Position numbers and translations under genes: made by a program. 64,000 nucleotides of DNA from Aquamicrobium lusatiense (lineage in GTDB: Bacteria; Pseudomonadota; Alphaproteobacteria; Rhizobiales; Rhizobiaceae). Below are positions 50,805 to 59,149 of this stretch, piece by piece; the stretch's first letter is position 1, and every line of letters starts with the position of its first letter. The stretch spans positions 1 through 64,000 of the forward strand of contig NZ_JACHEU010000002.1 in assembly GCF_014201615.1 (NCBI RefSeq), given 5' to 3'. The notes beneath the pieces were generated by a model. That model worked only from the letters and a program-made list of their open reading frames with translations, was not told where the DNA came from and searched no databases.

Positions 50805-51131
50805 TTATGCGAGTGCCGGGTCGCGCAGTTGGTAGAGCAACGAAATCACCGGCTTTGGTAGATAGCCAAGCTCGTAGACGCCATCGAGGTCCGCATCGCG
50901 ATTTTCATTCATGTTGCCAACGAGGAATATCGTGGCCCACTTGACGCGCTGCGGAACCTTGGAAGGATCAATGTTGCCGGAGCCATCCACGAAGATGCTG
51001 GCTCCGGCCTTCAGATAGGCAATAACCGCCTCCGACGCCGCCTCGATGAACATCGTGAGAACGCTGTCGTCATCGTCGTGGAAAATACGAAGCGTCGCCT
51101 TGGTTTCGGCAAGATCAACAAGCTGAACCAT
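50805..51131 (-). CDS. Head-tail connector (HK97 gp6-like)
   Basis: A 108-residue helical protein of the HK97 gp6/lambda gpFII-adaptor type: VDLAETKATLRIFHDDDDSV, then MFIEAASEAVIAYLKAG and VKWATIFLVGNMNENRD. It forms the ring joined to the portal. Its start shares one base with the stop of the collagen-like gene. Confidence 0.82.
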   Translation of the reverse strand: MVQLVDLAETKATLRIFHDDDDSVLTMFIEAASEAVIAYLKAGASIFVDGSGNIDPSKVPQRVKWATIFLVGNMNENRDADLDGVYELGYLPKPVISLLYQLRDPALA

Positions 51132-51985
51132 TACTTCAACCTGACTGGCTCGTGCGCCTTTGGCTCCTGCGGAGAATAATCCTTGCCGTCTCGGCCTGCC
51201 TTAGCAGCGAGAGACCAACCAGAATCACGGTCGCCCGGCCTGTCTCCGTTGCCGTCAACGTTGCAGTGCCACAGCGAGCCGTTCCACGTCACAGTGTCGC
51301 CCCTGCTGTAGGTCTGATCGTGCTTATAGGCTCCGCGGTAAATCATCGTCGGTATGCCTAATTCCACGGCAAACGACGTGTCGGTTTCATCGGCAAACTT
51401 CAGCAGAATGGAACGGCCATCCGGCATCAATTCCGCGTCGAAGTCCTTCAACGAAAAACCGTCCCGGCCGGGCGCCCCATCCTTACCGACAATCGGCCCA
51501 AGGTCGCGAGTTGCACCGTTGGACATGGTGACGATCAGATGTCCGGCGTCGCTCTTGAAGAACTCTACTGCATCAACGCCGTCCTTGCCGTCTCGGCCAT
51601 CGGCACCATCTGCGCCGCGCTCGCCCGCCTCACCTTTTTCGCCGCGCTCGCCTTTTTCGCCATCCTTCCCGTCAGCACCTACGACTACGCCCAGCTTCTG
51701 GACGCCGCCGTCGGAAAGAGTGACAACCAGCTCACCGTTCTTGTCGATCAGGGCTGCGGCGAGCCCGACGCCGTTCTGGCCGTCTTTGCCGGCATCCCCG
51801 CGTTCGCCTCGATCGCCTTTCTCGCCCTTCTCGGGCAGGCGTTTTTCAAGGGCATCAATGCGCGACGTGATGCCAGCAAGAGCCTTGTCGATATACGCCT
51901 TCGCGCCGGAAACCAGCGTGTCAGCCAACCGCTTGGTGTCAAGCACTGGCCCACGCCCGCTCGACATCTTCGTTTGCTTCGTCAT
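51131..51985 (-). CDS. Collagen-like phage protein with putative carbohydrate-binding module
   Basis: A 284-residue protein. After an N-terminal helical part (1-50) come Gly-X-Y blocks: about residues 54-72, 103-136 (twelve uninterrupted triplets such as GEKGERGEKGEAGERGADG) and 167-176. These alternate with a short beta unit repeated about three times (LVVTLSDGG, LIVTMSNGAT). The C-terminal part (about 215-262) has YSRGDTVTWNGSLWHC and SGWSLAAKAG, the pattern of CBM5/12-type modules. The start at 51985 overlaps the portal gene by 47 bases; 51967 is an alternative. It is likely a virion decoration or fibre protein between portal and connector. Confidence 0.75.
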   Translation of the reverse strand: MTKQTKMSSGRGPVLDTKRLADTLVSGAKAYIDKALAGITSRIDALEKRLPEKGEKGDRGERGDAGKDGQNGVGLAAALIDKNGELVVTLSDGGVQKLGVVVGADGKDGEKGERGEKGEAGERGADGADGRDGKDGVDAVEFFKSDAGHLIVTMSNGATRDLGPIVGKDGAPGRDGFSLKDFDAELMPDGRSILLKFADETDTSFAVELGIPTMIYRGAYKHDQTYSRGDTVTWNGSLWHCNVDGNGDRPGDRDSGWSLAAKAGRDGKDYSPQEPKAHEPVRLK

Positions 51986-53294
51986 CTAGATCGGTTTCCG
52001 GTTCTTCCTCGGCGGCCTCAGCATGTTCTGGCGCGCCCCTCCCAAATGGATCGGGACCAGCGTCACGCTTCGCCAGAGCTTCAAGGCTATGGTCCTGCTC
52101 TTGCAGGTAAACGGTATCGCCACCCGCAACAGGTTTGACGTTGAGCCGCAGGCGCTGCTCGTTAACAGTCAGTTTGCCCTTGGACTTCTCCAGCACGTCC
52201 ATCTGCGTGACGGCATCCATGCGCAACAGGTTATCCAAATCAAACTCGACACCCATTGACGACTTGCCGGGCTGCATCAAGCTAAGCCCTTCATCGAGGC
52301 AAATTTCAATGTCCTCGATATGACGCTGAAGGCACTGCGAATAGTATTCGACGTTCAGCGCCTGCACATTGTTGTACGAAGGAAGCTGCCCCACGCCGAT
52401 TTTGTACGGCGGGACATGGAACGTCGAACAGATAACCTCGGCGGTCCAGCGCAACTGTTCAATCAACTGCGACTCGTGCGCGCTGATCATGAGTTGCTGA
52501 TATTGCAGCCCATCACCAACAACCGCGACCTTGCCAGCGTTCTTACCCGAAAACTCAGTTTCCCAGTAAGCCTTAAGACGCGCCGCCGTCTCGTCGCTAA
52601 TATTCCCCGGAGCAGTCAGGATGCCGCCCGGCTGCGACTTGTTGCCGAAGAATGTCGCTGAATTGTTCTGGATGTGGACGCCCTGCATGGCGGCAACGCC
52701 GTTCGCAAAGATGGGCGACGTACCGACCAGCGGGTGAAACAGGCAGTTGAATCGATCGTGAATGATTTCCGACGCGGGGACAAGAATGTCCTCCTGAACG
52801 TTCGGCAGATTATCTGCGGCGAGCTGGTAGAAAACCTCGCCATCGTCCGTCACCATGACGGTGACGAGGTTCGGATCCAGCACATAAAGCGCAGTCACAA
52901 CACCGCGATTGTCCCTCTCCTTAAGGACATAGGTGTTGCCGCGCATAAGCTTGGACAGCACCCAATTCTCATAGAATTGAATGCGGGTCTGGTAATGGTT
53001 CGGCTTCCGTAAGACTGGGGTATAGGCGGGGTTAGAAACCTCTTCCCACACACCGCTGCTGTGCTCCTGAACCAGCTTTACGCGGAGCTTCGCAATATCG
53101 GACGCAATGAGAGTCATGCAGGCGTAAACGGCATGATAAGCCAGAACGGAGTCACGCTTGACAACTATGTTGCGCTGCCAGTTGCCTGTGTTGGCTTCAA
53201 ATATCTTGTGCCAGCCACGGTTGTCATTAACCGACGACAGCGTTGCAGCCTTCCGCTCACCGGTGAAAGGCACTGGAAGGCCAAATATTTTCAT
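51939..53294 (-). CDS. Portal protein, HK97 family
   Basis: A 451-residue portal subunit. Typical elements are SVLAYHAVYACMTLIASDIA near the start, YTPVLRKPNHYQTRIQFYE, NSATFFGNKSQPGGILTAPG and the wing/crown part with IICSTFHVPPYKIG-like VICSTFHVPPYKIG. An acidic tail of about 35 residues ends it. It forms the dodecameric DNA entry ring. ATG 53294 overlaps the stop of a small upstream gene (ATGA). Confidence 0.93.
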   Translation of the reverse strand: MKIFGLPVPFTGERKAATLSSVNDNRGWHKIFEANTGNWQRNIVVKRDSVLAYHAVYACMTLIASDIAKLRVKLVQEHSSGVWEEVSNPAYTPVLRKPNHYQTRIQFYENWVLSKLMRGNTYVLKERDNRGVVTALYVLDPNLVTVMVTDDGEVFYQLAADNLPNVQEDILVPASEIIHDRFNCLFHPLVGTSPIFANGVAAMQGVHIQNNSATFFGNKSQPGGILTAPGNISDETAARLKAYWETEFSGKNAGKVAVVGDGLQYQQLMISAHESQLIEQLRWTAEVICSTFHVPPYKIGVGQLPSYNNVQALNVEYYSQCLQRHIEDIEICLDEGLSLMQPGKSSMGVEFDLDNLLRMDAVTQMDVLEKSKGKLTVNEQRLRLNVKPVAGGDTVYLQEQDHSLEALAKRDAGPDPFGRGAPEHAEAAEEEPETDLDDEANEDVERAWASA

Positions 53295-53461
53295 TCACAC
53301 GCCTCTTTTACCGCTTTAGCCTTGCGCGTGCGCGGCTTTGGGGCTTCATCATCTTCTGTTTCCGGCTCCGGCTCCGCCTCGGCGGCGTACCCAAGCAGCC
53401 GCAGCACAGCCGCATACCGCCAGTCGTTGGCGCGCAGGGCACGCGTCATGTACGTCGGCAT
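53291..53461 (-). CDS. Small protein between capsid and portal genes (56 residues)
   Basis: MPTYMTRALRANDWRYAAVL followed by an acidic then basic tail (EAEPEPETEDDE, RTRKAKAVKEACE). GGAGATGAC precedes ATG 53461, and the stop overlaps the portal start by ATGA, which supports translation. Function unknown. Confidence 0.65.
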   Translation of the reverse strand: MPTYMTRALRANDWRYAAVLRLLGYAAEAEPEPETEDDEAPKPRTRKAKAVKEACE

Positions 53462-53529
53462 GTCATCTCCAATGAAATCAAGGACGGGGCCGAAGCCCCG
53501 CCCTCTATGTGCTCAGCGCGCCGCGGCTA

Positions 53530-55527
53530 TTACGAACCGGGAGTAGGCCCCCAGTTCACGCCGTTGAGGAAAGCGGCGGCCTGCGGTCGGCGCTTCTGCC
53601 AGTTGATGAAACGTTCGGCGCGAATGGCCAGTTTGTTCTCCTGGAACATGCTGGCAATCTGGGCAACTGTCGGCGTAGCGGTCGCGTCGTCATCCATGAT
53701 GATCGTTGCTTCGCGGCTAAGCGCGATGTTAACCTGCCCGTCGTCCGCAAGGTAGATTTCACTTGCGAAAGCAAGGACGAATGTACCAGCCGGAACGTAG
53801 TTTGAAACAAGCAGCGGAACGCCGTCGATGTTACCGCCAGTAACAGTGACGCCGGGGAAGTCTCGCGCGCCAAGCGGTCCCTTACGGGAAGCGAGCGCAC
53901 GGGCCGTTGCGGTGTCGGTGATGTAAACTGCCGAACCGGTAGGCAGATTGATCGTGTCGGCAACGGCCCATAGGGCATTGATGTCGGCCTCCGGATCGGA
54001 CGTCGCCGGGATGGGCGTAACACCGTTCAGAATCGAAGCCGGCGACAGGGACGCGCCAGTACCCGCAGCTTTCGTCGGGTCAATGAAGTCTTCATCGGCC
54101 CGCTCAACGACAGCCTCAGCCAGATCGTCGCGAACCAGTCGAACAATCGACGGATCGGAGAAGCGCTCAAGCTCTTCGGTCACAACCGAGATGGCCGCAA
54201 TCTTGGCCCATTTAAGTTCAGCGGCGTCGTAACCGGATGCAGTAACCGGCTTGCGATAACCTTCACCCACCCACTGAGCGCGTCCAGCAGTCGTCTTGCC
54301 CGGAATGCGGACATTGAACGGAATGCGACGAAGCGACGGAACGCCACCAACGCCGAACTGACCAATCAGTGTACGCGGCCGCAGAAACTCCAGAAATTCA
54401 CTGGACATATTCTGGTAATCAACCAGATTTCCAGCCCATGTCGGGCTGGTCGTGGTGCCCGCCGCAACGGCGGCTTTCATCACGCTCTGAATACGGGTGT
54501 CGTCGCCGTAAGCGTGCTCAGCAAACGCCTTGGCGCTCGAAACGTCCCCCTTGCCTGCGTACATGGCAAGAGCGAACTTGGCAAAACCAATGCCCGGCTC
54601 TTCATCCTTCAAGGAACGAACGGGAACACCAGCGCGCACCTTGCCAGCCTCGTCTTCGTTCTTGGGCTCCCCAACGGCCTTGGCAGTCGCCTGCTTCAGC
54701 GCCTCGACCTTCTTCAGGCGAACGATGTCACCGTCGATGGTCTTGAGTTCGGATTCGAGTTCATCGAACTCAACCTGCTCTTCGGCTTCGGTGGATCGGC
54801 CCTCTTCGATGCCCTTCTCCAGAATTTCTTCCATGCGGGCCGCATTCGCGGCGCGCTTGGCCTCAAGCGCAGCGATCTGCTCCGCAATAGTGGTCTTCGC
54901 CATATGTACCTCCTTGAGGGTTACGGCTGCCCGCCTTGGAGCGGGCTGGTTAGGTTTGATGGTTGATGCCGTAACGCCGGCAGGAGCGGACTTCGCCGCT
55001 GGAGAAACCGCCTTGTCGGCGGTGGAAGCATCGACCTTGCCAATGGCAGACCGGACGCCGGAATCGATGGATTTGACGGCTGTAATCGTAGCCTGCGCGT
55101 TCGCCGGAATTGTAACCAGGCTAAGCTCAAGCACTTCCGTCTTCAGAAAGCGGATGCCGCCTTCCTTCATGAATTCGTAGCCGTCTTCCAAAGCTCGGAA
55201 GCCGATGCTGACAGCACGGACAAGGCCAGCCTTCACTTCAGCCCAAGCCGTGTCGACACGATCCTTGAGCGGACCCGGCTCATCGATCTTCGGCAGCCTT
55301 GCCTCAAACGTGATGCCGTCCTTCGTGGGCTTGTCGAACTTGACGGTTCCCACTGGCTTGTCGTGGTCATGCTGATGCAGGAGCGGCATTGGGTTAGTGA
55401 ACTTGACGCCCAAAGGCTCAACAATGTCACCGACTCTGTCCGGGCTAGGCGTCGTGGCCACGCCGCGGATAATGCGCTCGTCCTCGCTGACCGCCTTCAC
55501 GGTCAGCAAGCTATAAGCTCTGTTCAT
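53530..55527 (-). CDS. Prohead protease-major capsid fusion protein, HK97 family
   Basis: A 665-residue fusion. Residues about 1-170 are a U35-type prohead protease (catalytic His in PLLHQHDHDKPVG and Ser in GLVRAVSIGF). A Pro/Ala linker (about 170-208) leads to a coiled delta or scaffold domain (about 209-300, IAALEAKRAANAARMEEILE). The HK97-fold capsid domain fills about 310-665 (TTTSPTWAGNLVDYQNM, RRIPFNVRIPGK, AERFINWQKRRPQA). Fused proteases occur in some phages of this type. An internal ATG with a strong ribosome-binding site (Met209) may also yield capsid protein alone. Confidence 0.9.
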   Translation of the reverse strand: MNRAYSLLTVKAVSEDERIIRGVATTPSPDRVGDIVEPLGVKFTNPMPLLHQHDHDKPVGTVKFDKPTKDGITFEARLPKIDEPGPLKDRVDTAWAEVKAGLVRAVSIGFRALEDGYEFMKEGGIRFLKTEVLELSLVTIPANAQATITAVKSIDSGVRSAIGKVDASTADKAVSPAAKSAPAGVTASTIKPNQPAPRRAAVTLKEVHMAKTTIAEQIAALEAKRAANAARMEEILEKGIEEGRSTEAEEQVEFDELESELKTIDGDIVRLKKVEALKQATAKAVGEPKNEDEAGKVRAGVPVRSLKDEEPGIGFAKFALAMYAGKGDVSSAKAFAEHAYGDDTRIQSVMKAAVAAGTTTSPTWAGNLVDYQNMSSEFLEFLRPRTLIGQFGVGGVPSLRRIPFNVRIPGKTTAGRAQWVGEGYRKPVTASGYDAAELKWAKIAAISVVTEELERFSDPSIVRLVRDDLAEAVVERADEDFIDPTKAAGTGASLSPASILNGVTPIPATSDPEADINALWAVADTINLPTGSAVYITDTATARALASRKGPLGARDFPGVTVTGGNIDGVPLLVSNYVPAGTFVLAFASEIYLADDGQVNIALSREATIIMDDDATATPTVAQIASMFQENKLAIRAERFINWQKRRPQAAAFLNGVNWGPTPGS
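54903..54915 (-). promoter_or_regulatory. Internal ribosome-binding site and start for free capsid protein
   Basis: The minus strand reads AAGGAGG (54915-54909), five bases, then ATG at 54903, in frame with the fusion. Translation from here would make a 457-residue delta-plus-capsid protein (53530-54903) without the protease. Confidence 0.6.
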
Positions 55528-55542
55528 TCGGGTGTTCCCGCC

Positions 55543-57450
55543 CTAGAAAATTATCATCTGGTATTTGGGCTCGCGACGCTCAACACGCCCTTCAACCGCG
55601 GCCCCAACCGCCATGGCAGCGGCAACAGCAGGGTCGATGCGGTTAGACGTCTTGTTCTTGTTGAACCATTGATTGCCCATGAGCGGGTCAGTCTCAATGT
55701 GGACGCCCATTAGCGCCGCCATCATTACCGGGCTCTTCCGGATGCGGACGCGCTCCTCAAGGATTAGCTCCTCAAGCGCCGCGACGCTTCCCGGCATCCA
55801 CAGTCCCTGAGGCGGCTCGTCGCCTGCCGCTTTTGCGGCCTCAACCGCGTCAGCATCTGGGCGAGCTCGCTTCTTTCCGCCCTGCGGGTGAGCGACCGTC
55901 CTTACGTCGCATCCATAAGCGTCGAGTTCGTCAGCGAATTTGTCGTAGGCATAATTGTCATAAGCGAGAACGCCTATGCCAAACTCCGTGTGAAGCCTGG
56001 CTATGAGCGCTGCTACATGGTCATATCGTATCCGCCCGCCTTCCGGCGCGTGGATATACCCCTGCTCATACCACGTCCGGTACGGAACGCTGTCTGTCTT
56101 GGACCTCTCATCCATCGTGTCGCGCGGGGTCCACGCTTCAACCCACAAATCGTAGGTTGGCAGATCGGCCTCTGTTCCGTCAGCCTTGACTACCCGCTTC
56201 ACGCCAGTCTCGCGGACAAACGACGCGGCAGTCAGGTCTTTGGCTCGTGACAGGTCAAGTCCGGCTGCGCTTATCGCTCCGGCGCCGTCTTCATACGGGT
56301 CAAAGTCGCCCATCACCTTTTCAATGAGGGGACGAGGTATCCATGCCGTGTCGGCTTCTGTCCAAACACAGAAATGCAGGCGAAGAATGCCGTTTCGCTT
56401 CGATGGGATATCGCGGGCCTGCGCCACAACGCCGGCCAAGTAGTCGTGCTTCAGCGTGACGCCGAAAAGAGGGTTGGCTTTCTGCCAGCACGTCGGGTCG
56501 GTGAAAGGGTCGTCGTCCTTGTCGAGGGCGCACACGTAGCTAAACGTTCTGTCGCTGGACCCCTCTATGCCGACAATTTCACCCACATAGGTGAAATCCT
56601 CATCCGGTGTGTCGGTGCCGGCCGCTACCTTGCACGCCCAAACATGCTCCTCCCAGCAAATCGAGTTCCTGTCGCTACCACTGTTCGTAATCATGAACAG
56701 CAGAGGCTGGCGACGGAACTTGAAACCGCGCTCAAGCATTTCAATGACGCGGCCGTCTGGATGCTCGTGGATTTCGTCACATAGCGCCACGTACGGACGC
56801 GGGCCGGAATGGGCTCCCTCACGCGAAATCGGACGGAAGAACGATCGGCGCTTAAGGTACGCCAAGTTCCACACCGGGTTGCCGCCAGAAGGCGTCAGCT
56901 CCGCCTTGAGTTTTGGCGACTGCTCGTACATCGCAACGGCATCTCGGAACAGAACGAATGCCTGATCCTTATTCGCAGCCGCCGCATAAATTTCAGCCGC
57001 CGCCTCACCATCTGCGACCATTGCATAATGGCCAATGCCGCCAGCCAACGGAGATTTTCCGTTGCCCTTGCCCATTTCGATATAGGCGCGCCTGAACCGA
57101 CGCACCATGGCACCGTCCGACTCAAGCATCTTCCACCCGAAGAGCGAGCCAACGATGAATTTCTGAGAGTCGTGTAAATTAAACGGACGACCCTCGAACT
57201 GGCCGCCGTTTAGGCGAAGAACGGTCCTGAAAAAACGAAACACGCGGTCCGCGGCTTCGGGATCCCAGTGTATTCCGCGATCTGGCCCATTCAGGCGGTC
57301 GTCCCGGTGCCTGCGGCAAGCGTTTCGCACGTGAGGCCCGGCGATGATCTCGCCGCTGATAACCTTCTCCGCGTAGTCGTCTACCGTCCCGCAAGGATAC
57401 AGAGGATCGAGCTCAGAAGAATTCGTCGGCAGGGTCTTTGCTTTCGCCAT
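55543..57450 (-). CDS. Terminase large subunit
   Basis: A 635-residue packaging ATPase/nuclease of the Terminase_1 type. The Walker A-like motif is EMGKGNGKSPLAGG (about 125), Walker B is YVALCDEIHEH, and the nuclease part has SAAGLDLSRAKDLTA and GVLAYDNYAYDKFADEL with acidic metal ligands. It drives DNA into the prohead and cuts genomes. ATG 57450 overlaps the small subunit gene by 38 bases. Confidence 0.93.
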   Translation of the reverse strand: MAKAKTLPTNSSELDPLYPCGTVDDYAEKVISGEIIAGPHVRNACRRHRDDRLNGPDRGIHWDPEAADRVFRFFRTVLRLNGGQFEGRPFNLHDSQKFIVGSLFGWKMLESDGAMVRRFRRAYIEMGKGNGKSPLAGGIGHYAMVADGEAAAEIYAAAANKDQAFVLFRDAVAMYEQSPKLKAELTPSGGNPVWNLAYLKRRSFFRPISREGAHSGPRPYVALCDEIHEHPDGRVIEMLERGFKFRRQPLLFMITNSGSDRNSICWEEHVWACKVAAGTDTPDEDFTYVGEIVGIEGSSDRTFSYVCALDKDDDPFTDPTCWQKANPLFGVTLKHDYLAGVVAQARDIPSKRNGILRLHFCVWTEADTAWIPRPLIEKVMGDFDPYEDGAGAISAAGLDLSRAKDLTAASFVRETGVKRVVKADGTEADLPTYDLWVEAWTPRDTMDERSKTDSVPYRTWYEQGYIHAPEGGRIRYDHVAALIARLHTEFGIGVLAYDNYAYDKFADELDAYGCDVRTVAHPQGGKKRARPDADAVEAAKAAGDEPPQGLWMPGSVAALEELILEERVRIRKSPVMMAALMGVHIETDPLMGNQWFNKNKTSNRIDPAVAAAMAVGAAVEGRVERREPKYQMIIF

Positions 57451-57793
57451 CCGGTTTTGCTCCGGCCTTGCTGGCGTCAGCGGGCGTAGCGCCCATCTGC
57501 CCAAGGCATTGTCTAAGCAAGTTAAGCGCCTGGACGCCCACATCCTGCCCCGCCATGAGGCGAGCGCGGATAGTTGCGGCGATCTCAACAAGGGCTCGGT
57601 GGCTGGAATTCAGCCACGGGATTTCTTTGGAGATGACATTCCAGGCATCTCGCTGCCCCTCATCCATCCAGTCCGGAGCGGGGCCAAGCTCTTCATTCAC
57701 AGCGGGCTCATTTCGAGCCTCAAATTTCTTACGCCTGACAGCAGCCTGGCCAGTCGCCTCGGCCTTGGCCTTTGGCGTCCGTGGCCTTGCCAT
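57413..57793 (-). CDS. Terminase small subunit, P27 family
   Basis: A 126-residue protein: basic N-terminus (MARPRTPKAKAEATGQAAVR), then LGPAPDWMDEGQRDAWNVIS and RALVEIAATIRARLMAG, the P27-type terminase small subunit pattern. It recognises the phage DNA end and hands it to the large subunit. Confidence 0.85.
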   Translation of the reverse strand: MARPRTPKAKAEATGQAAVRRKKFEARNEPAVNEELGPAPDWMDEGQRDAWNVISKEIPWLNSSHRALVEIAATIRARLMAGQDVGVQALNLLRQCLGQMGATPADASKAGAKPDGESKDPADEFF

Positions 57794-58043
57794 TCAGTTC
57801 AAACCTCAACATTTGAATTGGAAAAATGCGTACTTTCGCCCATCGCCGGTCCGGGCTGGCGGCGGTCGAGGACTTTCGTCCTACCCCCCCCGGATGTGAC
57901 ATTTTTGCAACGACTGAATTTTTGGAGGTCGTCGAAATCTTTCTCGTAATCTTCGATAACTTTCGTAATCTCAGATTTCTTTCGCAATCTGCCGATTTCT
58001 CGATTTTTTCGAGCAGGACAGCAGGTTAGCCGTCGTAACTTTT
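57794..58043. other. Non-coding stretch between terminase and HNH genes, possible cos site
   Basis: 250 bases without a credible gene. It contains a C8 tract (CTACCCCCCCCGGATG near 57885) and, on the minus strand, repeats of GATTACGA and GAAATC-like words (57940-57990). Cohesive-end sites of HNH-encoding siphoviruses commonly lie here. No cut site can be placed from sequence alone. Confidence 0.4.
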
Positions 58044-58355
58044 CTACTCGATCGGCCACCCATCTGGCCCAAACCGGACCAACTTCTGCCCAAGGTCTTC
58101 GCGCTGCTTCCTGCCGTTGTGGCAGGCTTCGCAAAGCGGCTGAAGATTATCGACGGACCAGAACAACTCCGGATCGCCCTTGTGAGGCTTGATGTGGTCG
58201 ACCACCTTGGCCTCCTCGATTATCTCGGCCTCAAGGCAGTAACGGCACAGCGGATCAGCATCGAGCACCGACTGACGCAGCTTGGCCCACCTTGCCGATC
58301 TATAGAGCCGTCTCCATTCACGCGCTTCGTCGCTACGCTGGTCTTTACGTGCCAT
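58044..58355 (-). CDS. HNH endonuclease
   Basis: A 103-residue HNH nuclease. Zinc ligands and catalytic residues are C-x2-C in PLCRYC, VDHIKPHKGD, SVDNLQPLCEACHNGRK. In HK97-like phages the HNH protein next to the terminase is needed for cos cleavage. ATG 58355 is preceded by the tRNA-like gene only 10 bases away. Confidence 0.9.
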   Translation of the reverse strand: MARKDQRSDEAREWRRLYRSARWAKLRQSVLDADPLCRYCLEAEIIEEAKVVDHIKPHKGDPELFWSVDNLQPLCEACHNGRKQREDLGQKLVRFGPDGWPIE

Positions 58356-58364
58356 TGAACACCA

Positions 58365-58440
58365 TGGAGCCGGCAGGCGGGATCGAACCACCAACCATCG
58401 ACTTACAGGGACGCTGCTCTACCAGTTGAGCTATGCCGGC
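58365..58440 (-). tRNA. tRNA-Thr(TGT)-like gene of the phage, imperfect anticodon arm
   Basis: Minus strand: acceptor GCCGGCA/TGCCGGC (7 perfect pairs), D-arm GCTCAACTGGTAGAGC, T-arm GGTGGTTCGATCCCGCC and TCCA 3' end. The anticodon loop CCTGTAA reads TGT (Thr), but position 33 is C in place of U and the anticodon stem GCGTC/GTCGA has two mismatches. Either a decaying phage tRNA or a tRNA mimic. Confidence 0.65.
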
Positions 58441-58753
58441 AAACTGATGGCCCAGCCACTCGGCACCTATGCGAGGCGTTGCTGGATGGGCGGGTGGTGA
58501 TGGGAAGGCCGCGACGCCAAAGCGCCAAGAGGGCTGCGCACTACAGCCCGAAGCTAGCGTCCATGACAGATACCGAAGCTAGCGAGCAGGCGGGCTAGAC
58601 CGAATTGCCTAGCCCGCCGCGCGGTTGCTGCTCTGGGTTATAAGAAGGCCGCGACGCGTAAACGGCAGGGTTATGCTACCCACGTTTGCCGTGCAGTGAC
58701 GGCGGCCATGACCTTAGGTACCCTAGCGAGGAATCGAACCCCGGACCATCTCA
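58441..58753. other. Structured non-coding block with repeats
   Basis: It contains a perfect 10-bp hairpin (58589-58618), a second hairpin (about 58660-58691, ACGGCAGGGT with ACCC and TGCCGT), direct repeats GAAGGCCGCGACGC (58504-58517, 58644-58657) and CCGAAGCTAGCG (58548-58559, 58573-58584), and a tRNA 3'-half-like sequence at its right edge. No gene is seen. Confidence 0.55.
58589..58618. repeat. Perfect inverted repeat GGCGGGCTAG-N10-CTAGCCCGCC
   Basis: A 10-bp stem with a 10-base loop in non-coding phage DNA, with no T-run on either side. Confidence 0.75.
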
Positions 58754-58765
58754 TTACAAGGCGGC
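58715..58765 (-). other. tRNA 3'-half-like remnant
   Basis: The minus strand carries CGGGG-TTCGATT-CCTCG (a T-arm), then CTAGGGT and ACC. Upstream lies CTTGTAA, which looks like a Thr-type anticodon loop. No matching 5' half is found; the DNA before it codes for the end of the membrane protein gene that stops at 58754. Confidence 0.4.
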
Positions 58766-59149
58766 TGAAGGTGTAGAAGGATCCACGACTGTAATCGTCT
58801 GTCCCTTGATAGTTTTCAGGGTTGATCCGCGTCTCCTTAGAACAAGAAATCCTAGGATACCTACGATGACACCTAGGATCAACGCTCCCGGCCCTATCAC
58901 CGTTGTGAGAATTTGTGTCGCCGGCGTAATCGTTGACTGCAGAGATGCACTAACCCACGTTGCCGCTGCGAAGGAGGCAAATGCAGACATGGTTGAAAAG
59001 CAAAAAGCACTTAGTCCGTTCATGAACGAAATGTGCTCCACTTCGTGCTCGTGAATGGCTAGCACTTTCACACTCCGCTGGACGTAGTCGTTTACAACGA
59101 TGGACCCCGAGATCGGCCCTTCTGCAGTGCCATGAATAATCTCACTCAT
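58754..59149 (-). CDS. Small membrane protein, cargo pair second gene
   Basis: A 131-residue protein: a short soluble N-terminus (MSEIIHGTAEGPISGSIVVN) and two C-terminal membrane helices (about 50-75 and 88-110: LTTVIGPGALILGVIVGILG). A basic segment (RRRGSTLKTIKG) follows. It overlaps the upstream gene by ATGA. Unknown function. Confidence 0.6.
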   Translation of the reverse strand: MSEIIHGTAEGPISGSIVVNDYVQRSVKVLAIHEHEVEHISFMNGLSAFCFSTMSAFASFAAATWVSASLQSTITPATQILTTVIGPGALILGVIVGILGFLVLRRRGSTLKTIKGQTITVVDPSTPSAAL

